From: Lachnospiraceae bacterium UBA3643
Lineage (GTDB): Bacteria > Bacillota > Clostridia > Lachnospirales > Lachnospiraceae
Assembly (NCBI GenBank): GCA_002373855.1
Contig: DFKO01000223.1
Coordinates: 1 to 5,927 of the forward strand
Direction of reading: 5' to 3'
DNA: 5,927 nucleotides
Below are positions 1 through 5,170 of the stretch, piece by piece. Under the pieces are notes generated by a model. That model saw only the letters and a program-made list of their open reading frames with translations. It made no database searches and was not told the origin of the DNA. A program made the position numbers and the translations under genes. How positions within the stretch are numbered: position 1 is the stretch's first letter; every line of letters starts with the position of its first letter.

Positions 1-469
1 CCATACGCTGCTTGTAGCACTCTGCCCTTAACATATTATTAACCGAAAAGTGCGGTCCTACCTCGCGGAGGACATCGATATAATTCATATTAAGAATCCA
101 GTCTGCATTATTTACGATCAGGGCTTTACCATCTGAAAAATCGATAAATCTGCTCATCTGTTTTTTAAAGCATTCCACATTATGAGCTATAGTCTCAGGG
201 GTCAGCATCTTACGCATGTCTGATTTGCCGGAAGGATCCCCGATCATACCTGTACCACCGCCAAGTAATGCAATGGGTTTATTTCCGGCCATCTGCATTC
301 TCTTCATCAGGCACAGTGCCATAAAATGGCCTACATGAAGTGAGTCTGCTGTAGGATCAAAACCTATATAAAATGTAGCCTTGCCGTTGTTGATAAGCTC
401 GGCTATTTCTTTCTCATCAGTGAGCTGAGCGAGGAGCCCTCTCTCTTTTAATTCCTCAAATAAAGTCAT
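1..469 (-). CDS. tyrS: Tyrosyl-tRNA synthetase, N-terminal 156 residues (3' part outside the window)
   Basis: Cytoplasmic class I aminoacyl-tRNA synthetase that activates tyrosine with ATP and charges tRNA-Tyr. I translated the minus strand from the ATG at 467-469. It opens [15 protein letters not shown] and runs in frame to the window edge. Visible class I features are Y34-x-G-F-D38-P-T40 (tyrosine pocket), H45-V-G-H48 (the HIGH motif) and G-D78-P-S-G. These fall at the same residue numbers as the well-studied Geobacillus stearothermophilus enzyme, which also supports the start. The KMSKS loop and the S4-like tRNA-binding domain lie beyond the window. The ribosome binding site AAGAGGT (477-483) sits 7 nt before the ATG. 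The Nudix gene ends 52 bp upstream, which leaves no room for a T-box leader in the intergenic space; a likely promoter lies at 510-538. Very secure family call. Confidence 0.97.
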   Translation of the reverse strand, partial: MTLFEELKERGLLAQLTDEKEIAELINNGKATFYIGFDPTADSLHVGHFMALCLMKRMQMAGNKPIALLGGGTGMIGDPSGKSDMRKMLTPETIAHNVECFKKQMSRFIDFSDGKALIVNNADWILNMNYIDVLREVGPHFSVNNMLRAECYKQRM

Positions 470-509
470 AATAAAAACCTCTTTTCATTGATAATAGAAA
501 ACAATATAA

Positions 510-538
510 AGTGTAAATATATTAAAAATACTTGTCAA
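510..538 (-). promoter_or_regulatory. Probable sigma-70/sigma-A promoter for tyrS
   Basis: On the minus strand a perfect -35 hexamer TTGACA (533-538) is followed after exactly 17 bp by TACACT (510-515), a 4/6 match to TATAAT. The -35 box lies inside the last codons of the Nudix gene, and the -10 box lies in the AT-rich gap before tyrS. Transcription would start near 503, giving a leader of about 34 nt. A second -10-like TATATT nearby has worse spacing (24 bp). The call rests on hexamer match and spacing only. Confidence 0.55.
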
Positions 539-1100
539 GGCAACCCTCAGTATAAAAATATGCCAGTACCTGGGCCCTCGACGAAAACTCGGCGGTATCT
601 ATCAGATGGCGTACTTCGTCTTTATCATAAAAAGCCGCACTGATATTTTCGTTATATGTAGCATGGTCGGCTATCTCACCTTCCGCCTCCACTATCGCTA
701 TCTGATTTTTTATATCCGACATTGATACAGCGGCAAAGCTGGGCGGCAGTACATGAAGGACTCTCTTTAATTTAAGGCCTGTCTCTTCGTACAGCTCCCT
801 CTTCATACATTCAGCCAGTTCTTCTCCTTCATCCCACATACCGGCACACATCCCGTATATAAATCGGTTGACTGCCATACGAAACTCTTTAAGGAGCAGA
901 AGTCTGCCATCCTTTATCACGCACATGGATACGCCGCTCACATGATTGCCGATATCCTCAGGCCCGTTTAACTTTCTGTGGCTCACAAACTCATACGACT
1001 TTTTATGGCCGTCATCACTCTCATAATCAAGGACATATGACTTAAGATACTTTCCCTCTCTCGTCATCGTCAGTTTTTTCACTTTCATGTTTACAGACAT
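522..1100 (-). CDS. Nudix hydrolase, ADP-ribose pyrophosphatase-like, 192 residues
   Basis: Predicted cytosolic metal-dependent pyrophosphohydrolase acting on a nucleoside diphosphate linked to another group; ADP-ribose is the best guess. A perfect Nudix box G-x5-E-x7-R-E-L-x-E-E-x-G-L spans residues 87-109, preceded by an EFR...NRFIYGMCAG segment that matches the EFR/QYR...N...PAG strand of the ADP-ribose pyrophosphatase group. I chose the ATG at 1098-1100, nine codons inside the longest open frame, because AAGGGGG (1106-1112) lies 5 nt before it, whereas the longer frame would begin with TTG and no binding site. The loop after the Nudix box reads LPPSFAAVSMSD rather than the PSPG...E typical of ADP-ribose enzymes, so the substrate is uncertain. 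It follows yraN by 44 bp, a gap containing a palindrome (1122-1141). The tyrS promoter overlaps its 3' end. Confidence 0.9.
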   Translation of the reverse strand: MSVNMKVKKLTMTREGKYLKSYVLDYESDDGHKKSYEFVSHRKLNGPEDIGNHVSGVSMCVIKDGRLLLLKEFRMAVNRFIYGMCAGMWDEGEELAECMKRELYEETGLKLKRVLHVLPPSFAAVSMSDIKNQIAIVEAEGEIADHATYNENISAAFYDKDEVRHLIDTAEFSSRAQVLAYFYTEGCLDKYF

Positions 1101-1121
1101 ATTTTCCCCCTTAACAGATAA

Positions 1122-1141
1122 TGACAATAATATTTATGTCA
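1122..1141. promoter_or_regulatory. Operator-like imperfect 20-bp palindrome before the Nudix gene
   Basis: The sequence is TGACA-N10-TGTCA, and 8 of the 10 base pairs across the dyad are complementary: five outer pairs and three central pairs, with two mismatches between them. It sits about 20 bp upstream of the Nudix ATG and ends just past the yraN stop codon. Size and symmetry fit a dimeric repressor or activator site. The core is AT-rich, so partial symmetry by chance is possible, and I could not find a convincing promoter positioned around it. Confidence 0.3.
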
Positions 1142-1144
1142 CTC

Positions 1145-1549
1145 TTACATTGACGGTATATATTCAAATGCATTTTCGTATAAAGTAATGGTTCTGTCGT
1201 TTACTCCGATCACATCAAATCTGATTTGTGTATCCCCGCTTATATGCTTCATCATCCTGTAATAATCGGATACTCTACATATATTCTGCTGTTTTCTTAC
1301 ATTTACGGCAGCTTCAGCCACGTCATTTTTACCTGTCTTTCTGAATTTCACTTCATAAAAGACAAGTGTATCACATAACTTATCAGGATTATTTAAATCG
1401 GGAGTTTTGACGAGGCCTATGATATCGACCTCTCCGAACCTGCAGGAATAATTTTTATTTAATATCTTAACGCCACGGCTCTGCAGATAAAAGACACACT
1501 GGGCCTCTATCTCTTCACCTAGTTTTCGTTTATTTGTTTTTACAGGCAT
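1145..1549 (-). CDS. yraN: YraN/UPF0102 family predicted endonuclease-like protein, 134 residues
   Basis: Member of UPF0102, a conserved bacterial family with a restriction-endonuclease-like (Holliday-junction-resolvase-like) fold and no settled function. Family signatures are present in order: G11-E12 in the first helix, SCRFGEVDIIG with E40 and D42, F-Y-E66-V-K68-F-R70, and R-F-D112-V-I near the end. The E/D...E-x-K arrangement is the usual PD-(D/E)xK-like metal site. Between the GEVDIIG strand and the FYEVKFR strand there is an extra segment (about residues 47-60, KTPDLNNPDKLC) where many homologues have only a short turn. Length is otherwise normal (about 115-135). The ATG abuts the upstream flhX-like TAA with no gap (TAAATG), with GGAAG (1557-1561) 7 nt before the start, so translational coupling is likely. 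The rnhB-yraN neighbourhood is common in bacteria. Confidence 0.93.
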   Translation of the reverse strand: MPVKTNKRKLGEEIEAQCVFYLQSRGVKILNKNYSCRFGEVDIIGLVKTPDLNNPDKLCDTLVFYEVKFRKTGKNDVAEAAVNVRKQQNICRVSDYYRMMKHISGDTQIRFDVIGVNDRTITLYENAFEYIPSM

Positions 1550-1849
1550 TTACAGTCTTCCGTCCTTGGATTTAGCTCGTATTTTATCCATAGCATCAAC
1601 GAACACAAGTATCTCGGCTACTACCTCATAGAGTTCCGGCGGGATCATCTCTCCGATCTCAAGCCTTGAGAGGGTATCCGCCAGTTTCCCGTCCTGATGT
1701 ATGGGCACCGATTCCTCTTTTGCCTTTTCAATGATTTTATCGGCAAGAGCTCCGACACCTGATGCGATTACTTTTGGAGCCGCATCATTCGGATCATACT
1801 CAAGGGCGATGGCCTGTTTTCTTTTTTCTTTCTTTGGATCGTTTGCCAT
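1550..1849 (-). CDS. Soluble FlhB C-terminal-domain protein (FlhX/YlqH type), 99 residues
   Basis: Homologue of the cytoplasmic C-terminal domain of FlhB/YscU/EscU, the export-gate protein that switches type III secretion from early to late substrates. Matching segments are AIALEYDPNDAAPKVIASG (residues 13-31, compare FlhB YAVALKYDP...AP.VVAKG), VPIHQDGKLADTL (48-60) and LEIGEMIPPELYEVVAEIL (63-81). There are no membrane helices, and the NPTH autocleavage tetrapeptide is absent: the aligned position is lysine/arginine-rich (KKEKRKQ). The protein therefore begins almost where mature cleaved FlhB-CC begins. B. subtilis YlqH and Campylobacter/Bdellovibrio FlhX are stand-alone proteins of this kind. 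AAAGGA (1858-1863) overlaps the stop of the FliK-like gene and is 8 nt before the ATG. Next to a FliK-like gene, a role in flagellar export or hook-length switching is likely but unproven. Confidence 0.88.
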   Translation of the reverse strand: MANDPKKEKRKQAIALEYDPNDAAPKVIASGVGALADKIIEKAKEESVPIHQDGKLADTLSRLEIGEMIPPELYEVVAEILVFVDAMDKIRAKSKDGRL

Positions 1850-1861
1850 TTATTATATCCT

Positions 1862-3688
1862 TTACGCAAATGCCTCAAAGCCTGTCTTTTTAATGAGTGT
1901 ACCTTCAGGTGCTGCCACGGGCATACCCGGTGCATCAGGTCTTTTATCCGCCCCCTCTAATGCACCGACCTCAGATGTGATCGCATATCCTCTCTTTTCA
2001 AGACGCTCATTTAATATATGCATGTGGCTCTGCATGAAATCGATCAGCGAATCATCAGAGAGCTGAAATCTGGTTGTTACCTTATTGGACCCTGTATTTA
2101 TCGATGCATATACATCAAGGGGTCCGAGATTTTTCATATCAAGATGGAGCAATGCACTGACGCTTCCGTTATTCTCTGCCAGTGATTTCTTATTTGTATA
2201 TACAAAGAGATCGCCGGTAGCTTCCGAGCCATTCATTTTCAGAGGGAGCTGGACATACTGCATCATCTGATTCATCTGTTCCATAAAATCGAGATTTTGA
2301 TTCATATTGTCCAGATTTTTTGCCAGTTCACTGCCCTGCATTGATATGCTCTCTATTGCGGATGTCAGATCTTTAACCTGCTCATTTAATCTGTCATAAA
2401 GTTTTTCGACAGTCTGCTTGTTTTCCACATCTATCGGTGACAGGAGCCACTGGGACTGTATCTGCTGTTTCAGCATACTGCTGAAATCATCGGACTCAAG
2501 CATATTCATCATGGCTTCGCTTACATTTCCGGAGCTTAATATACTCCTGGTTGCCTCAAAGAAATCGTTTGTGGTAGCATTTTCAGATAAAAGGAATTTT
2601 GCTTCATTTTCTCCGAGTCCCGACTGTTTCAATATATCTACCATAGCGGACTTATCCGTATTATCAAGGGCCGTCCAGGCATCTGCGACCTTCTGGGCTG
2701 TCTCGGTATTTACCGTCTGCTGTTCCCTGCCGGGCTCTATCACTCTCGTCTCGAGATTTCTGATATTCTCTTCATTTATCACATCAGCTTCCTGTTTTAA
2801 TACCTCTACCGACGGATTGATATCCTCTCCTTTAAGGAGCAGAGCCTCCTCGCTTATTACCATCTTTTCCCTGATGAGGGATTCGCCTCCGTCGCCGAGC
2901 CCCTGAACATCTGATGCCAGCATGGTCTGATTTGGTGAGCCTACCTCAAGTGTCTTTGCATTGGCTTCGTTGGCTACAGTGACTGTTGCCATGCCGCCGT
3001 CTGAATCTGTCACACCTGAAAAGGTCTTTAAGACTGACGACATCAGCTCGTTTGCCTCCAGTGATTTACCTGCTGCGAGGAGTTCCTTGTAACCGTCGGC
3101 TATACTGTCAACGATCTTGTCCATGCCGCCTGTGATCTGGTTTTCATAATTTTTAAATGCAGAAAACTTTTCTATGTTATTTTCATTAATATCCAGTCCG
3201 TATCTCTGCATTTCAGAGAGGTTCTTTATATCGGCCTCGGGAAATTCCATGGACGCATGAACCATGGCACCGAGAGTATCCTTATCAATACTCACACCGG
3301 CGTCCATCATCTTGCCTACTATCTCAAGGGACTCTTCCGAAATAGGTATACTTGCAGCCGAGAGAGCCTTTGATGCCATCTCCTCAGAATTGAGATTGGT
3401 ATATAAAGGAGCCAGGGTGAGTTGGGCGTCACTTGCTCCCTTTACGGAAAATGTGACCATCTGGCCTTCATTAAGAGCCATATTGCCCTCCAGCTTGGCA
3501 TTTATCTCATTTCCGTTTATGTTGATAGTCGCATTATTGCCTTCCACAGATGATATCCTGCCCGTGATAGTCTGACCGCTGGCGAGTTTTGCGACTTCGC
3601 TCTCTTTTGATACGACTGCTTCTGCCGCCCGCTCTCCTGCGTCATTGACATATATCCTGTTTTGTAATGCGATATTGTTTACATTCAT
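1862..3688 (-). CDS. FliK-like flagellar hook-length-control family protein, 608 residues
   Basis: Best read as a FliK-type protein, the secreted ruler that senses hook length and flips FlhB specificity. At about residues 36-95 there is a beta-rich domain (SGQTITGRISSVEG...GQMVTFSVKG). Residues 114-180 form short helical repeats (IPISEESL, VSIDKDTL, LDINENNI). A low-complexity acidic linker follows, then W-L-L-S-P at 414-418, a probable coiled coil (about 425-480), and a Flg_hook-like C-terminal domain at about 480-575 (LLHLDMKNLGPLDVYASI...LNERLEKRGYAI). The LG-P-L-D-V core and the final L...L..RGY helix match the FliK consensus L.P..LG.v.v...L..L...G. The whole protein has no cysteine, as is common in exported flagellar proteins. 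The gene starts 6 bp after the rnhB stop. AGGAAA lies about 16 nt from the ATG, too far to be an ideal binding site, so coupling to rnhB is probable. It sits where B. subtilis has ylqG. Confidence is good for the C-terminal domain, moderate for function. Confidence 0.78.
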   Translation of the reverse strand: MNVNNIALQNRIYVNDAGERAAEAVVSKESEVAKLASGQTITGRISSVEGNNATININGNEINAKLEGNMALNEGQMVTFSVKGASDAQLTLAPLYTNLNSEEMASKALSAASIPISEESLEIVGKMMDAGVSIDKDTLGAMVHASMEFPEADIKNLSEMQRYGLDINENNIEKFSAFKNYENQITGGMDKIVDSIADGYKELLAAGKSLEANELMSSVLKTFSGVTDSDGGMATVTVANEANAKTLEVGSPNQTMLASDVQGLGDGGESLIREKMVISEEALLLKGEDINPSVEVLKQEADVINEENIRNLETRVIEPGREQQTVNTETAQKVADAWTALDNTDKSAMVDILKQSGLGENEAKFLLSENATTNDFFEATRSILSSGNVSEAMMNMLESDDFSSMLKQQIQSQWLLSPIDVENKQTVEKLYDRLNEQVKDLTSAIESISMQGSELAKNLDNMNQNLDFMEQMNQMMQYVQLPLKMNGSEATGDLFVYTNKKSLAENNGSVSALLHLDMKNLGPLDVYASINTGSNKVTTRFQLSDDSLIDFMQSHMHILNERLEKRGYAITSEVGALEGADKRPDAPGMPVAAPEGTLIKKTGFEAFA

Positions 3689-3694
3689 AAAATA

Positions 3695-4459
3695 TTAAAT
3701 AAAGTTTCCTATAAAAGATCGTCTGTGTATCGGGCACGGTCCGTATTTCTTGATAGCTTCTATATGGGCAGCGCTGCCATACCCTTTATTTGAAGCAAAT
3801 CCGTATTCGGGATATACAGAGTCGTATGATTCCATCATATGATCTCTGGTTACCTTAGCTATAATCGAGGCCGCTGCAATGGATGCACTCTTTGTATCAC
3901 CTTTGATGATCGGCACCTGAGTAATTTCGATCATAGGTATGGTTACCGCATCGTTTAGGAGTACCTCCGGCATGACGCCGAGTTTTCCGATTGCTTCACG
4001 CATAGCTTCATAGTCTGCCTGGAGGATGTTGATCTCATCTATCCTCTTTGAATCGGCCTGTCCTATACCTGTTGCAACAGCCTTTTCCATTATCTGTACA
4101 AAAAGGTCCTCTCTCTTTTTTTCGGACAATTGCTTAGAATCATTTAGATATAATATGTCACAATCTTTAGGCAGTATGACTGCGCCTGCCACGACAGGAC
4201 CTGCCAGCGGTCCTCTGCCCACCTCATCTACTCCGCATATATATGCACAATCCGGGTATTTTCGTTCAAACTCATACATCATGTACATGCGTTTTTTTTC
4301 TTTTTCAAGGGCTGCCATTTTTTTCCTGACGGATTCAACGTTTTTAATTACGGCAGAGCGCTCATCGGAGGCATATTCCATGATAAATGCTTCGTAGTCT
4401 TTTTCAGTAAGTGCTTTATATTCTTTTGCTATTTCAGATGTCTTTTTCATAAATTTCAT
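3695..4459 (-). CDS. rnhB: Ribonuclease HII, 254 residues
   Basis: Cytoplasmic Mn/Mg-dependent endonuclease that cuts RNA in RNA-DNA hybrids and at single ribonucleotides in DNA. The catalytic DEDD set is complete: D78-E79 in GVDEVGRGPLAGP, D170 in VLLNDA and D189 in IIKGDTKSASIAAASIIAKVTRD, by alignment with E. coli D16, E17, D108 and D126. NDSKQLSEKKRE (106-117) and the GYG motif (226-228) are also present. About 70 residues of charged helical sequence precede the catalytic domain, as in the 255-residue B. subtilis enzyme. Two starts are possible, ATG at 4459 or ATG at 4450 (MKKTSEIAKEY); neither has a Shine-Dalgarno sequence. The gene begins 6 nt after the U-tract of a terminator, and TATAAT overlaps its first ATG. 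The FliK-like gene follows after 6 bp, so it heads that operon. Confidence 0.97.
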   Translation of the reverse strand: MKFMKKTSEIAKEYKALTEKDYEAFIMEYASDERSAVIKNVESVRKKMAALEKEKKRMYMMYEFERKYPDCAYICGVDEVGRGPLAGPVVAGAVILPKDCDILYLNDSKQLSEKKREDLFVQIMEKAVATGIGQADSKRIDEINILQADYEAMREAIGKLGVMPEVLLNDAVTIPMIEITQVPIIKGDTKSASIAAASIIAKVTRDHMMESYDSVYPEYGFASNKGYGSAAHIEAIKKYGPCPIHRRSFIGNFI

Positions 4460-4486
4460 TATATCAAAAAAAAGCAGATTCCAAAA
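4458..4486 (-). promoter_or_regulatory. Possible weak promoter overlapping the rnhB start
   Basis: On the minus strand a perfect -10 hexamer TATAAT (4458-4463) overlaps the first rnhB ATG. The best -35 candidate is TTGGAA (about 4479-4484, 4/6), at a short 15-bp spacing inside the terminator stem. The expected start point, 7-8 nt downstream of the -10, falls on the second in-frame ATG at 4450, so any transcript from here would be leaderless. This would explain how rnhB and the genes after it are expressed past the terminator without a Shine-Dalgarno sequence. The poor -35 makes this tentative. Confidence 0.25.
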
Positions 4487-4500
4487 CGGAATCTGCCTTT
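4466..4500 (-). terminator. Intrinsic terminator after lepB
   Basis: Reading the minus strand, GCAGATTCC (4488-4496), a GTTTT loop (4483-4487) and GGAATCTGC (4474-4482) form a perfect 9-bp stem, followed directly by eight T (4466-4473). The AAAG before the stem can extend the pairing into the T tract with one bulged G. The hairpin starts 6 nt after the lepB stop codon. On the plus strand the run after the stem is only CTTT, so it should work in one direction. It should end the rbgA-lepB transcript, or act as a partial attenuator for rnhB and the genes beyond. Confidence 0.88.
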
Positions 4501-4502
4501 AA

Positions 4503-5168
4503 TTATCCGTGTTTTACAAAGCCTATTTTCCTTAGGGGAAAAATACGAATGAACGCCCTGCCAAGGATATCTTCCCTCTTTACCAGACCTACTGCCTGGG
4601 TCCTCGAGTCAGATGAATGATTTCTGTTATCACCAAGGACAAAATATTCATCCTCTCCTATGACGATTTCATTTATCGCAATACCGGGGTCCGTCATAAC
4701 TGCTGCGCCGTAGTTTTCGGTAAGGAGATTACCGTTTATATATATATTGCCGTCCTCATCTATCCTGACTGTCTCTCCGGGGAGGCCTATTATACGCTTT
4801 ATATAATATGTTCCCTCCTCATACTGAAACGGAAATACTATTACGTCAAATCTCTTCGGGTCGCTGATCCTGTATGTCAGCTTATCGACTATGAGGCTGT
4901 CTCCGTCAGAAAGTGTCGGCTCCATACTCGATCCGATGACCGTAGTCCGCTGACCCACATATTTTACAAAGAGTACTGCCAGGATCAGTACTGCCAGGAT
5001 ATACAGACTGTCCGCCAGAAATTTTTGCATTCCGGTTTTTTTTGATTTTTTTCTTTTTTTGATATCAGGGTCTTTTTTTACTTTCTCGTCCGGATCACTC
5101 TTTTTTTCCTGAGTATTTTTACGGACATCAAAGTATTCAAGATCATCATCCAAATTAATCCTGCTCAA
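4503..5168 (-). CDS. lepB: Type I signal peptidase, 221 residues, TTG start
   Basis: Membrane serine protease (S26 family) that removes signal peptides from Sec- and Tat-exported proteins on the outer face of the membrane. A hydrophilic, lysine-rich cytoplasmic segment (residues 1-48) leads into one membrane helix (about 51-71). Catalytic motifs follow: GSS81MEPTL with nucleophile S81, YYIK124RIIGLPGE with general base K124, and GDNRNHSSDSR (179-189). Single-helix topology is the Gram-positive SipS type; the cytoplasmic tail is longer than in SipS (184 residues in total). There is no ATG before residue 47, which is past most of the tail, so a TTG start is needed. TTG at 5166-5168 lies 9 nt after GGAAAG (5178-5183) and 2 bp after the rbgA stop; a TTG five codons further in is the alternative. 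A 15-bp tandem repeat encodes part of the membrane helix, and A7-A8 runs crowd the tail region. A terminator follows the gene. Confidence 0.95.
   Translation of the reverse strand: MSRINLDDDLEYFDVRKNTQEKKSDPDEKVKKDPDIKKRKKSKKTGMQKFLADSLYILAVLILAVLFVKYVGQRTTVIGSSMEPTLSDGDSLIVDKLTYRISDPKRFDVIVFPFQYEEGTYYIKRIIGLPGETVRIDEDGNIYINGNLLTENYGAAVMTDPGIAINEIVIGEDEYFVLGDNRNHSSDSRTQAVGLVKREDILGRAFIRIFPLRKIGFVKHG
4972..5000. repeat. Tandem repeat, 15-bp period, within the lepB membrane helix
   Basis: The 14-mer AGTACTGCCAGGAT occurs at 4972-4985 and again at 4987-5000, a perfect copy at a 15-bp period. On the coding strand the two units encode I-L-A-V-L twice (ILAVLILAVL, about residues 57-66), inside the single membrane-spanning segment. 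The period is in frame, so gain or loss of one unit would change the helix by five residues without a frameshift. Confidence 0.9.
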
Positions 5169-5170
5169 TA

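Noticed and set aside
1101..1127. TTG start that would extend the Nudix protein by nine residues
   Set aside because: There is no ribosome binding site before the TTG, whereas the ATG at 1100 has AAGGGGG at ideal spacing; the extra codons actually contain that binding site.
1852..1857. TATAAT just before the flhX-like ATG as a promoter
   Set aside because: No acceptable -35 hexamer at 15-19 bp; the stretch is explained as the AT-rich spacer between the AAAGGA binding site and the start codon.
1701..2066. Plus-strand open frame of 121 codons spanning the flhX-like/FliK-like junction
   Set aside because: Antisense of two well-supported genes, with Ser/Ala/Phe-rich shadow composition and no family resemblance.
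2418..2906. Plus-strand open frame of 162 codons
   Set aside because: It lies wholly inside the minus-strand FliK-like gene, has a serine-rich antisense composition and no recognisable domain. The same applies to plus-strand frames at 2085-2270 and 3264-3575.
4026..4397. Plus-strand open frames inside rnhB, lepB (4617-5045) and rbgA (5379-5594)
   Set aside because: All are antisense to genes with complete catalytic motifs and show no recognisable protein features.
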